This document shows, piece after piece, positions 18,114-26,614 of a DNA stretch of 64,000 nt. A program made the position numbers and the translations under genes. The stretch is taken from assembly GCF_036181745.1 (NCBI RefSeq), contig NZ_CP108080.1, positions 5,893,501 through 5,957,500 of the forward strand, given 5' to 3'. The DNA is from Streptomyces sp. NBC_00259 (GTDB lineage: Bacteria; Actinomycetota; Actinomycetes; Streptomycetales; Streptomycetaceae). Under the pieces are notes generated by a model that was not told the origin of the DNA, made no database searches, and was given only the letters and a program-made list of their open reading frames with translations. The stretch's first letter is position 1; every line of letters starts with the position of its first letter.

Positions 18114-21008
18114 ATGCAGACCCCGTCGGACCACGCGTACCCCGACCACTGGGAAGCCGACGTGGTGCTGCGTGACGGTGGCACCGCGCGCATCAGGCCC
18201 ATCACCACCGAGGACGCCGAGCGGCTCGTCAGCTTCTACGAGCAGGTGTCGGACGAGTCCAAGTACTACCGCTTCTTCGCGCCGTACCCGCGGCTCTCCG
18301 CCAAGGACGTGCACCGGTTCACGCACCACGACTACGTGGACCGGGTGGGGCTGGCGGTGACGATCGGCGGGGAGTTCATCGCGACCGTCCGCTACGACCG
18401 CATCAACGCCGACGGAAGGCCGGCGTCCGCGCCCGCCGACGAGGCCGAGGTCGCGTTTCTCGTACAGGACGCGCACCAGGGGCGGGGTGTCGCCTCCACC
18501 CTGCTGGAGCACATCGCGGCGGTCGCGCGGGAGAGAGGCATCAGGCGGTTCGCGGCGGAGGTGCTGCCCGCCAACAACAAGATGATCAAGGTCTTCAGGG
18601 ACGCCGGCTACACCCAGAAGCGCAGCTTCGAGGACGGCTCCGTCCATCTCACGCTCGACCTCGAACCGACCGCCGAGTCGCTGGCGGTCCAGCGCGCCCG
18701 GGAGCAGCGGGCCGAGGCGCGCTCGGTCCAGCGGCTGCTCGCGCCCCGGTCCGTGGCCGTCATCGGCGCCGGGCGCGCGCCCGGCGGAGTCGGGCGCACG
18801 GTGCTGCGCAACCTCCTCGACGCCGGGTACACCGGGCGGACGTACGCGGTGAACCGCGCCCTCGTCCTGGACATGCACGAGCTGGACGGGGTGCCCGCTT
18901 ACCGCTCGGTCGCGGAGATCGTGGCGGAGACGGGCGAGCCGGTCGACCTCGCGATCGTCGCCGTACCGGCGGAGCGGGTGCCGGACGTCGTCGCGGACTG
19001 CGGCGAGCACGGGGTCCAAGGGCTGGTCGTGCTGGCCGCCGGCTACGCGGAGAGCGGCGGGGAGGGGCGGGAGCGGCAGCGTGAACTGGTGCGGCAGGCG
19101 CGTTCGTACGGGATGCGGATCATCGGGCCGAACGCGTTCGGGATCATCAACACCGCGGACGGGGTCCGGCTGAACGCGTCCCTCGCGCCACAGGCGCCGG
19201 CGCCCGGGCGCATCGGGCTCTTCACCCAGTCCGGCGCCATCGGCATAGCGCTGCTGAGCGGCCTGCACCGACGGGGCGCCGGGCTGTCGTCCTTCATCTC
19301 CTCGGGCAACCGGGCGGACGTCTCCGGCAACGACTTCCTGCAGTACTGGTACGACGACCCGGACACCGACGTCGTCCTGCTCTACCTCGAATCCATCGGC
19401 AACCCGCGGAAGTTCACCCGGCTCGCGCGGCGTACGGCGGCGGTCAAGCCCGTGGTGGTGGTGCGGGGCGCCCGGCACAGCGGGAGCGCACCGCCCGGGC
19501 ACGCGGTGCCGACGACGCGCGTGCCGTACGCGACCGTCTCGGAGCTGCTGCGGCAGGCCGGCGTGATCCGGGTCGACACGGTCACCGAACTCGTCGACGC
19601 GGGACTGCTGCTGGCGGGCCAGCCGCTGCCGGCCGGGCCACGCGTGGCGATCCTGGGCAACTCCGAGTCGCTCGGGCTGCTGACGTACGACGCCTGCCTC
19701 ACGGAGGGACTGCGGCCGCAGCGGCCGCGCGACCTGACGACGGCGGCGACGCCGCAGGACTTCTGCGACGCGCTCGCGGGGGCGCTGCGGGACGACGCGT
19801 GCGACGCGGTGATCGTCAACGCGATCCCCTGGGTCGGCGAGAACGGTGTCACCGAGTCCGGCGACGGCGAGGTCCTCGCCGCGGCCCTCCGCGCGGCCAC
19901 GGCGTCCGCCCCGGCCAAGCCCGTGCTCGTCGTGCACGTCGAACTCGGGGGCCTCGCCGACGCCCTCGCCGCGGCGACGAGCTCGGCCCCGCAGGCTACC
20001 GGGCAGGACCGGGCCGGCCGGCCCGCGGCCGGTGCCCGGCGGGACGTTCCCCCCACCGGGCCGGGTACGGCGGGCCCGCTCGTGGCGGGCGCGGGGCAGG
20101 ACCCGCCCGCCACCCCGGCGGAGATCCCCGCCACCGCCGGGCGGATCCCCGCCTACCCCGCCGCCGAGCGGGCCGTACGGGCGCTGGCGGAGGCCGTGCG
20201 GTACGCGCAGTGGCGGCGGGCGGCAGCGGAGCCGGGCAAGGTGCCCCAGTACGAGGACATCGACGAGAGCGGGGCCGCCGCGTTCATCGAGGGGCTGCTC
20301 GACACGGCACCCGGGGAGCGGGGCGTCACCCTGCGCGAGGACGACGCGCGGCGGCTGCTCCAGCGGTACGGCATTCCCGTACGTCCCACCCTCCCGGCCC
20401 CGGACGCCGACGCAGCCGTCCTCGCCGCGGCCCGCCTCGGCTACCCGGTCGCCCTCAAGACCACCGCCCCGCACCTGCGTCACCGCCCCGATCTCGGCGG
20501 TGTGCGACTCGACCTCGCCGACGAGCACCAAGTGCGCCAGGCCTACACCGAGTTGACGGACACGCTCGGCAAGCCGGCGGAGCTGCAGCCCGTCGTGCAG
20601 GCGATGGTCCCGCGCGGCGTGGACACCGTCGTGCGCGCCGCCATCGATCCGGCCGTCGGTGCCGTGCTGTCCTTCGGGCTCGCCGGCCCCGCCACGGAGC
20701 TGCTCGGCGACACGGCCCACCGTCTCGTCCCGGCCACCGACCGTGACGCCGCCGAGCTCCTCCGGTCCGTCCGGACCGCACCGCTCCTCTTCGGCTGGCG
20801 GGGCTCCGCGCCCGTCGACACGGCCGCCCTGGAAGAACTCCTCCTGCGCGTCTCCCGGCTGGTCGACGACCACCCGGAGGTCGTCGCGATCAGCCTCGAA
20901 CCGGTCGTCGTCGCCCAGCACGGCCTCTGCGTGCTCGGGGCCGCCGTACGGCTCGCCCCGCCGCCGCCCCGCACCGACCTGGGGCCGCGCACCCTCCCCA
21001 GTTACTGA
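18114..21008 (+). CDS. GNAT acetyltransferase fused to NDP-forming acyl-CoA synthetase (Pat-type protein acetyltransferase)
   Basis: A 964-residue fusion. Residues about 20-180 are a GNAT acetyltransferase (VAFLVQDAHQGRGVASTLLE is the acetyl-CoA loop). Then come a CoA-binding Rossmann domain (SVAVIGAGRAPGGVGRTVLR), a succinyl-CoA-synthetase-like flavodoxin domain (GLFTQSGAIG), a Pro/Ala/Gly-rich linker at about 620-680, and a C-terminal ATP-grasp domain. Related proteins acetylate lysines of acyl-CoA synthetases. In E. coli Pka/PatZ the GNAT domain is C-terminal. The N-terminal position here matches the published S. lividans enzyme PatA. The ATG at 18114 is the first that keeps the GNAT domain intact without a long Pro-rich leader. 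Confidence 0.9.
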   Translation: MQTPSDHAYPDHWEADVVLRDGGTARIRPITTEDAERLVSFYEQVSDESKYYRFFAPYPRLSAKDVHRFTHHDYVDRVGLAVTIGGEFIATVRYDRINADGRPASAPADEAEVAFLVQDAHQGRGVASTLLEHIAAVARERGIRRFAAEVLPANNKMIKVFRDAGYTQKRSFEDGSVHLTLDLEPTAESLAVQRAREQRAEARSVQRLLAPRSVAVIGAGRAPGGVGRTVLRNLLDAGYTGRTYAVNRALVLDMHELDGVPAYRSVAEIVAETGEPVDLAIVAVPAERVPDVVADCGEHGVQGLVVLAAGYAESGGEGRERQRELVRQARSYGMRIIGPNAFGIINTADGVRLNASLAPQAPAPGRIGLFTQSGAIGIALLSGLHRRGAGLSSFISSGNRADVSGNDFLQYWYDDPDTDVVLLYLESIGNPRKFTRLARRTAAVKPVVVVRGARHSGSAPPGHAVPTTRVPYATVSELLRQAGVIRVDTVTELVDAGLLLAGQPLPAGPRVAILGNSESLGLLTYDACLTEGLRPQRPRDLTTAATPQDFCDALAGALRDDACDAVIVNAIPWVGENGVTESGDGEVLAAALRAATASAPAKPVLVVHVELGGLADALAAATSSAPQATGQDRAGRPAAGARRDVPPTGPGTAGPLVAGAGQDPPATPAEIPATAGRIPAYPAAERAVRALAEAVRYAQWRRAAAEPGKVPQYEDIDESGAAAFIEGLLDTAPGERGVTLREDDARRLLQRYGIPVRPTLPAPDADAAVLAAARLGYPVALKTTAPHLRHRPDLGGVRLDLADEHQVRQAYTELTDTLGKPAELQPVVQAMVPRGVDTVVRAAIDPAVGAVLSFGLAGPATELLGDTAHRLVPATDRDAAELLRSVRTAPLLFGWRGSAPVDTAALEELLLRVSRLVDDHPEVVAISLEPVVVAQHGLCVLGAAVRLAPPPPRTDLGPRTLPSY

Positions 21009-21062
21009 AGCGGCCGTCACCGAGCGCACTCCGGGGTCCCGCGGCCCCGTAGGATGGAGCCC

Positions 21063-21656
21063 ATGGCGAAGACCGGTACGACGACCCAGGGGCTGCGCGC
21101 GGCGATCGAGCGCAGCGGCTACTACCCGGCTCTCGTGGCCGAAGCGGTGGAGGCCGCTGTCGGCGGTGAGCCGATCGCGTCGTACCTGGTGCACCAGGAG
21201 ACCACGTTCGACGCCAACGAGGTCCGCCGCCATGTCACCGTCCTCGTCCTGACCGGCGCGCGTTTCATCGTCAGCCACACCGACGAGCAGACCGCGGACA
21301 GCAGCTCCCCGACGCCGTACGCGACCACCTCCACCGAGTCGGTGAAGCTCCCCAGGATCTCGTCCGTCGTCGTCAGCCGCGTCGTCGCCAACCCCGAGTC
21401 GTACACCCCGGGCACACTGCCCCGCGAGGTCGTCCTCACCATCGGCTGGGGCGCGGTCTCCCGTATCGACCTGGAGCCCGCCGCCTGCGGCGACCCCAAC
21501 TGCGACGCCGACCACGGCTACACCGGAAGCTCCACCGCGGACGACCTCAGCCTGCGGGTCAGCGAGGCGGGGGACGGACCGGAGACGGTCCGGCAGACGC
21601 TCGCCTTCGCCCAGGCGCTCTCCGAGGCCACGGCCGCCACGGCGGCCACGCGCTGA
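21063..21656 (+). CDS. DUF5998-family conserved actinobacterial protein
   Basis: A 197-residue cytoplasmic protein of a family widely conserved in actinomycetes, function unknown. Visible features are a central beta-rich region (VLVLTGARFIVSHTDEQ), a Cys/His pair cluster near residue 150 (CGDPNCDADH) that could bind a metal, and an Ala-rich C-terminal helix. The start at 21063 (MAKTG) is chosen over an ATG nine bases upstream. Its stop overlaps the ATG of the phosphodiesterase gene by one base (TGATG), so translation is coupled and the two probably work in the same process. Confidence 0.75.
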   Translation: MAKTGTTTQGLRAAIERSGYYPALVAEAVEAAVGGEPIASYLVHQETTFDANEVRRHVTVLVLTGARFIVSHTDEQTADSSSPTPYATTSTESVKLPRISSVVVSRVVANPESYTPGTLPREVVLTIGWGAVSRIDLEPAACGDPNCDADHGYTGSSTADDLSLRVSEAGDGPETVRQTLAFAQALSEATAATAATR

Positions 21657-22846
21657 TGGTCCAGCCCGACTGGCCCGAGGACCTCGTCCCGCTCGCCCTC
21701 GACACCGCGCCCGTCCCCGCGTACGGCTCGGCCTCGCTCGCCGATCTGCTGCCGACGATCGCCTCCGGACAGGGCGTCCCGGGGCTGCACCCCACCATCG
21801 CGGAGCTCGGCCCCGCCGACCGGGTCTGCGTCTTCCTGATCGACGGCCTCGGCTGGGAGCAGCTCAGGGCCCATCCCGAGGACGCCCCGTACCTCACCTC
21901 GCTCCTCGCCGGTTCGCTCGGCGGCACCGGCCGTCCTCTGACCGTCGGCTTCCCCGCCACCACCGCCACCTCACTGGCCTCCTTCGGCACCGGTCTGCCG
22001 CCCGGCGCGCACGGCCTGCCCGGATACACCGCGCGCAACCCGGAGACCGGTGAGCTGATGAACCAGCTGCGCTGGAAGCCGTGGACCTCGCCGCGCGTCT
22101 GGCAGCCGTACCCGACCGTGTTCCAGCTCGCCGACGAGGCCGGAGTGCACACCGCCCAGGTGTCCTCCCCGGCCTTCCAGGACACCCCGCTCACCAAGAT
22201 CGCGCTGAGTGGCGGAACGTTTCACGGCCGGCTCACCGGCGAGGAGCGGATGGACTTCGCCGCGCAGCAGCTCGCCGCCGGGGACCGGTCCCTCGTCTAC
22301 ACCTACTACAGCGAGCTCGACGGCAAGGGGCACCGCTTCGGCGTCGACTCCGACGCCTGGCGCGGCCAGCTGATGTACGTCGACCGCCTCGTCCAGCGGC
22401 TCGCGGAGCAGCTGCCGCCGCGCAGCGCGCTGTACGTCACCGCCGACCACGGCATGATCGACATCCCGTTCGACGAGGAGTCGCGGATCGACTTCGACGA
22501 GGACTGGGAGCTGCGGGCCGGTGTCGCCCTGCTCGGCGGCGAGGGCCGCGCCCGCCACGTCTACGCGGTCCCGGGAGCCGAGGCCGATGTGCTGGCCGTC
22601 TGGCGCGAGGTGCTCGGCGACCGGTTCTGGGTGGCGAGCCGGGACGAGGCGATCGCGGCGGGCTGGTTCGGCCCGGGGACCGACGAGCGGGTCTACCGGC
22701 GCATCGGCGACGTCGTCGCCGCGGCCCACGACGACGTCGTGATCACCGCGTCCGTGAACGAGCCGAACGAGTCCGCGATGGTCGGCATGCACGGCTCGAT
22801 GACCCCCGTCGAACAGCTCGTCCCGCTCCTCGAAGTGCGCTCCTGA
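21656..22846 (+). CDS. Type I phosphodiesterase / nucleotide pyrophosphatase superfamily protein
   Basis: A 396-residue alkaline-phosphatase-superfamily protein. Metal-site motifs are seen in VFLIDGLGW (first Asp), the nucleophile region FPATTATSLASFGTG with Thr, YSELDGKGHRFG and TADHGMID. It should hydrolyse a phosphodiester or pyrophosphate bond. There is no signal peptide, so it acts in the cytoplasm. It is translationally coupled to the upstream DUF5998 gene and 55 bases ahead of thymidine kinase, suggesting a nucleotide-related role, but the substrate is not known. Confidence 0.85.
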   Translation: MVQPDWPEDLVPLALDTAPVPAYGSASLADLLPTIASGQGVPGLHPTIAELGPADRVCVFLIDGLGWEQLRAHPEDAPYLTSLLAGSLGGTGRPLTVGFPATTATSLASFGTGLPPGAHGLPGYTARNPETGELMNQLRWKPWTSPRVWQPYPTVFQLADEAGVHTAQVSSPAFQDTPLTKIALSGGTFHGRLTGEERMDFAAQQLAAGDRSLVYTYYSELDGKGHRFGVDSDAWRGQLMYVDRLVQRLAEQLPPRSALYVTADHGMIDIPFDEESRIDFDEDWELRAGVALLGGEGRARHVYAVPGAEADVLAVWREVLGDRFWVASRDEAIAAGWFGPGTDERVYRRIGDVVAAAHDDVVITASVNEPNESAMVGMHGSMTPVEQLVPLLEVRS

Positions 22847-22901
22847 CCTTCGCCCGAACCGTCCCCGATCGCAGCGACAACTGAAAGGCAGTCACGTCCT
22901 C

Positions 22902-23552
22902 ATGCCCGAGCTGGTGTTCTTCTCCGGAACGATGGACTGCGGAAAGAGCACCCTGGCGCTCCAGATCGGCCACAACCGTTCGGCCCGAGGGCTCCAGGGC
23001 GTGATCTTCACACGCGACGACCGGGCCGGTGAGGGGAAGCTGTCCTCGCGGCTGGGCCTGGTCACCGAGGCGGTCGAGGCCACCGAGGGAATGGACCTGT
23101 ACGCCTACCTCGTGGATCAGCTGTCCAAGGGCGGCAGGGCCGACTACGTGATCGTGGACGAGGCGCAGTTCCTCGCCCCCGTACAGATCGATCAGCTCGC
23201 CCGGATCGTGGACGACCTGGGCCTGGACGTGTTCTCCTTCGGGATCACAACGGACTTCCGTACCAAGCTGTTCCCGGGGTCGCAGCGGCTGATGGAGCTC
23301 GCCGACCGGATCGAACAGCTCCAGGTGGAGGCCCTGTGCTGGTGCGGCGCCCGCGCCACGCACAACGCACGCACCGTCGACGGGCACATGGTCGTCGAGG
23401 GCGAACAGGTCGTCGTCGGCGACGTCAACCGCCCGGCCGAGAAGGTCGGTTACGAAGTCCTGTGCCGCCGCCACCACCGCCGCCGCATGACGAGCAGCGT
23501 GGCCCAAGCGGGAGTGCTCTCGCCCGACGTGCTGCCCGTCACCCCTGCCTGA
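22902..23552 (+). CDS. tdk: Thymidine kinase (type II)
   Basis: A 216-residue type II thymidine kinase that phosphorylates deoxythymidine in nucleotide salvage. The P-loop is GTMDCGKST (residues 9-17), the catalytic glutamate lies in VDEAQF, the lasso/substrate loop contains DVNRPAEKVGYEV, and a zinc ribbon is made by CWCG and CRRHH. The start at 22902 follows gaaaggcag. It ends the run of rightward genes from the acetyltransferase and is convergent with the P450 gene. Confidence 0.93.
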   Translation: MPELVFFSGTMDCGKSTLALQIGHNRSARGLQGVIFTRDDRAGEGKLSSRLGLVTEAVEATEGMDLYAYLVDQLSKGGRADYVIVDEAQFLAPVQIDQLARIVDDLGLDVFSFGITTDFRTKLFPGSQRLMELADRIEQLQVEALCWCGARATHNARTVDGHMVVEGEQVVVGDVNRPAEKVGYEVLCRRHHRRRMTSSVAQAGVLSPDVLPVTPA

Positions 23553-23630
23553 CCGTGTTCTTGCGGGCCGACTCCGCTCCCCACGACGGGGACGAGCCGC
23601 GGGCTTTCCCGGTGGCGTCGCGGAGCCGGG

Positions 23631-24830
23631 TCACAGTTGGACGGGCAGGTGGCGGGGGCCGCGGAGCATGGCGTTCTGGCGGTAGGGGGGCGGGTCCTGG
23701 ATCAGGCGTGCCGTGCTCAGGTGGGGGAGCAGGGCGCCGAGTGCGGCCTCGGCCTCGATACGGGCGAGTGGCGCGCCGTAGCACAGGTGGATACCGCTGC
23801 CGAAGCCGAAGTGCTGGTTGTCCGGGCGGGTGGGGTCGAATCGGTCGGGTTCGCGGAACCGCTTGGGGTCGCGGCTGCCCGAGGCCAGCGCCAGGATGAC
23901 GGACGTGCCTGCGGCGATCGTGGTGCCGGCCACGTCGATGTCGGCGAGGGGGATCCTCTCGCGCATGTGGACCGGGGGTTCGTAGCGCAGCAGTTCCTCC
24001 ACCGCCTGCGGCAGCAGGCCGGGTTCGCGGCGCAGCTGGTCCAACTGCTCGGGCTGACGGAGCAGGGTGAGGACGCCGTTGGTGATCAGGTTGACCGTGG
24101 TCTCGTGCCCGGCGATGAACAACAGCATGGTGGTTTCGGCCAGTTCCTCGCCGGTGAGCCGCAGGGCGGGGTCCGGTTCGTTGATGAAGTCGGAGAGCAT
24201 GTCGCCGGTGGGACTTCCGCGGCGCTGTTCGGCGAGGTTGATCAGGTACAGGCCCATCTCCTGCCGGGCCTGGCGAGCCGCCCGGTCCTGTTCGGCGGTG
24301 TCTCCTTCGGGCCCGATGTCCGCGGACGCGACGAGTACCTCGGTCCACGCCTGGAACAGCTGCTCGTCCTCTTGCGGGACGCCGAGCAGACGGCAGATCA
24401 CGGTGACGGGCAGCGGGTAGGCGAAATCGTCGACGACGTCGATCTGCCGGCCCGGCTGGAAGCTCTCCGCCAGGTGCTTGGTGATCTCGACGATCTCGCC
24501 GCGCATGGCGTTGACCCGGCCCGGGCTGTGCGGCGGGCCGAACGGCCGCATGGCCGAGTTGCGCAGCCTGTGGTGCTCGGGGTCGTCGAGCCGCAGGAAG
24601 GGCAGATGGGCCGGCTCCTCGGAAGGGGGCGAGGCGGTGCCGGAGCGCGGATCGGCACTCATCCGGGGGTCGTGGAGCAGAGCCGCGATCTCGTGGTACG
24701 TGCCGATCAGACAGCTGCCGTCCGCCTGCCGCACCACGGGACCGGCCTCGCGCAGTTCCGCGTACAGCGGGAAGGGGTCCGGGCGGTTCGCGTAGTCGGT
24801 GATCCGTGCCAGCAAGGTGTCGGAGTCCAT
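23631..24830 (-). CDS. Cytochrome P450 (bacterial class I, CYP105/107-like)
   Basis: A 399-residue soluble monooxygenase. The I-helix oxygen-binding motif AGHETT is at about residue 240, the ExxR motif in EELLRYEP, and the heme-ligand loop is FGFGSGIHLCYG with Cys350 as thiolate ligand. It needs electrons from a ferredoxin and a reductase, and exactly those two genes lie directly upstream in the same operon. The substrate is unknown; such Streptomyces P450s act in secondary metabolism or xenobiotic oxidation. The gap to the reductase gene is 54 bases and holds part of a 23-base tandem duplication. Confidence 0.93.
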   Translation of the reverse strand: MDSDTLLARITDYANRPDPFPLYAELREAGPVVRQADGSCLIGTYHEIAALLHDPRMSADPRSGTASPPSEEPAHLPFLRLDDPEHHRLRNSAMRPFGPPHSPGRVNAMRGEIVEITKHLAESFQPGRQIDVVDDFAYPLPVTVICRLLGVPQEDEQLFQAWTEVLVASADIGPEGDTAEQDRAARQARQEMGLYLINLAEQRRGSPTGDMLSDFINEPDPALRLTGEELAETTMLLFIAGHETTVNLITNGVLTLLRQPEQLDQLRREPGLLPQAVEELLRYEPPVHMRERIPLADIDVAGTTIAAGTSVILALASGSRDPKRFREPDRFDPTRPDNQHFGFGSGIHLCYGAPLARIEAEAALGALLPHLSTARLIQDPPPYRQNAMLRGPRHLPVQL

Positions 24831-24862
24831 GGTGGCTCCTCGTGGTCGGGCGGGTCGGGGGT

Positions 24863-24908
24863 CAGCCGTCGGGCTGCACCAGCCTCAGCCGTAGGGCTGC
24901 ACCAGCGT
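24863..24908. repeat. 23-base tandem duplication across the reductase stop codon
   Basis: Two adjacent 23-base units (24863-24885 and 24886-24908) differ at two positions. The second unit holds the last codons of the ferredoxin reductase gene and the first unit follows its stop codon. It looks like a recent slippage duplication that left the protein end intact. Confidence 0.8.
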
Positions 24909-26258
24909 CAGCCGGCGATCGGGCAGATGGCCGGTGAGCGCCACGGTGGGGCCGTGGGAGAGCCCCTTCGGATCCGGCACGTCGGACGGGATCGGGATGT
25001 CGGCCGCGATCGCACGGTCCGCCGCGCCGGGCGGGGGCGGGAACGGAGCGGCCGTCTCGATCAGATGCTTGTAGTAGTCGAGCGACTTGGCCATGTCGAC
25101 GGTGACCGCTGCCGTGACCCGCCCCTGGTATCCGTAGACCATCGCCAGCCGGCGTGCCTCCAGGGATCCCTGGGCGATGACCACCTGGTCGGAGAAGGTG
25201 GGCACGCCCACCGACTTGAGGTTGAGCCCGAACTGGGTCGACCAGAACGTGGGGAGGGCGAGATGCGGGCGCCGCAGCGGCCCCGGACTGACCATGTTGT
25301 GGGCCGCCACCTCGGCCTGCGCGACGGCGTTGCCCCAGTGCTCCAGGGAGAGCAGCTGGTACCCGAACAGCGGGTGCGGGAACCGGGAGACGTCACCGGC
25401 CACGAACACGTCGTCGGTGACGATCCCGTACATGTCGAAGGCCCGGCACCCGGCGTCGCACGTGATCCCGCGGGGGCCGGCCGCCAGCCCGGACTCCGCC
25501 AGCCACTCGACGTTGCGGACCGCCCCGAGCGCCACGACGCACACGTCCGCGTCGACCCGGCTGCCGTCGGACAGGTCCGCACCGGTGAACCGGCCGCTCC
25601 CGTCCCCGCGCAGTGCGGTGACCGTCACCCCGCAGCGCAGATCCACGCCGTGGTTGCGCTGCATGACGGCCGCCAGCTTCGACAGCGTCCCGCCGAGGGC
25701 GCCCACCAGGGGTGCGGGGCCGCGTTCGGCGACCGTGACGTCCAGTCCTCGTTCCCGGCAGGCCGAGGCGATCTCCGAGCCGGTGAAGCCGGCGCCGATC
25801 ACCAGCACCCGTTTCGGACCGGCGGCCAGCCGCTCGGCCAGCCCCCCGGCCTCGTCGCGGGTGCGCAGGGTGAACACCCCGTCCAGGGCGGCCTCCTCCT
25901 GGTTGGGCCAGGACCGTGCCCGGGTCCCGGTGGTGATCAGCAGCCGGTCGTACGGCAGCGACTCGCCGTCGGCCAGCATCACCCGCTTCTCGAGCGGGTC
26001 CACGCCGGTGGCGCGTACTCCCAGCCGCCAGTCGGCGTCCGGGTCCCGGCGCATCGGAAGCGCCGTGGTGTCCGCCGGCGCCTTGCCGAGCAGCACCTGC
26101 TTGGACAGCGGCGGCCGGTCGTAGGGCGGGTAGGGCTCGTCGCCCACCACGGTCAGCGACCCCCTGAAGCCCTTCTCGCGCAGCGTCTCCGCGGCCCTCA
26201 GCCCGGCCAGGGACGCGCCGACGACGACGATGCGTCCGTCCAGCAGATCACCGGCCAC
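24885..26258 (-). CDS. FAD-dependent ferredoxin reductase for the P450
   Basis: A 457-residue pyridine-nucleotide-disulphide-type reductase. The FAD-binding Rossmann motif is at residues 10-30 (VVVGASLAGLRAAETL). A second nucleotide fold is at about residue 150 (VLVIGAGFTGSEIASAC), and the FAD-contact motif FVAGDVSRFP lies near residue 290. It transfers electrons from NAD(P)H to the ferredoxin encoded just upstream. Its start overlaps the end of the ferredoxin gene by 11 bases, which couples translation. A Pro-rich tail extends the usual 400-residue length. Confidence 0.92.
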   Translation of the reverse strand: MAGDLLDGRIVVVGASLAGLRAAETLREKGFRGSLTVVGDEPYPPYDRPPLSKQVLLGKAPADTTALPMRRDPDADWRLGVRATGVDPLEKRVMLADGESLPYDRLLITTGTRARSWPNQEEAALDGVFTLRTRDEAGGLAERLAAGPKRVLVIGAGFTGSEIASACRERGLDVTVAERGPAPLVGALGGTLSKLAAVMQRNHGVDLRCGVTVTALRGDGSGRFTGADLSDGSRVDADVCVVALGAVRNVEWLAESGLAAGPRGITCDAGCRAFDMYGIVTDDVFVAGDVSRFPHPLFGYQLLSLEHWGNAVAQAEVAAHNMVSPGPLRRPHLALPTFWSTQFGLNLKSVGVPTFSDQVVIAQGSLEARRLAMVYGYQGRVTAAVTVDMAKSLDYYKHLIETAAPFPPPPGAADRAIAADIPIPSDVPDPKGLSHGPTVALTGHLPDRRLTLVQPYG

Positions 26259-26457
26259 CGGCGCTCACCGCCTCGCCGACGAGGATGGCCTGGACGGGGC
26301 ACGCCGCCGCGGCCTGGCGCACGTGATCGGCCTCGCCGTCCGGGACCGCCGGCGCGTACAGCAGCCCCTCTTCACCGTGCAGCTCGAACACGTCCGGCGC
26401 GAGGAAGACGCACTGCGCATAGCCCTGGCAGCGCGTGAGGTCCACAACGATCTGCAT
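26248..26457 (-). CDS. Small 3Fe-4S-type ferredoxin
   Basis: A 69-residue ferredoxin. The cluster-binding residues are Cys10 and Cys16 in CQGYAQC and the C-terminal CPVQA cysteine. The second cysteine of the classical CxxCxxC motif is not a cysteine here, which is the pattern of 3Fe-4S or unusual 4Fe-4S ferredoxins that serve Streptomyces P450s. It is the first gene of the ferredoxin-reductase-P450 operon and is divergent from the decarboxylase gene. Confidence 0.93.
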   Translation of the reverse strand: MQIVVDLTRCQGYAQCVFLAPDVFELHGEEGLLYAPAVPDGEADHVRQAAAACPVQAILVGEAVSAGGR

Positions 26458-26546
26458 GGCCGTTCACTCCCTGGGTCGTAGCGGCGTCCCTTCCCTTTCT
26501 ACGCCGGTGCCGCAGCGGGCGCTCGTTACCCCGTGTCGCACCGGGC

Positions 26547-26569
26547 GCCCGACCCGCTGCGGGTCGGGC
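26547..26569. promoter_or_regulatory. Inverted repeat in the divergent ferredoxin/decarboxylase promoter region
   Basis: A perfect nine-base inverted repeat gcccgaccc / gggtcgggc with a five-base spacer sits between the divergent starts at 26457 and 26615. It may be an operator shared by both transcripts or a hairpin in the decarboxylase leader. Confidence 0.35.
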
Positions 26570-26614
26570 CGTGGGCGCTGTCCATGTCCGATCGGCCAAT
26601 GCCGGGGGGCATGT

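Noticed and set aside
18084..21515. Very long open frame on the minus strand opposite the acetyltransferase gene
   Set aside because: It is antisense to a gene with clear domains, is rich in Arg, Gly and Val without recognisable motifs, and only reflects the scarcity of stop codons in high-GC DNA. The same holds for long minus-strand frames at 50611-53853 and 56985-60506 and the open frame extending from 10743 ahead of the M16 gene.
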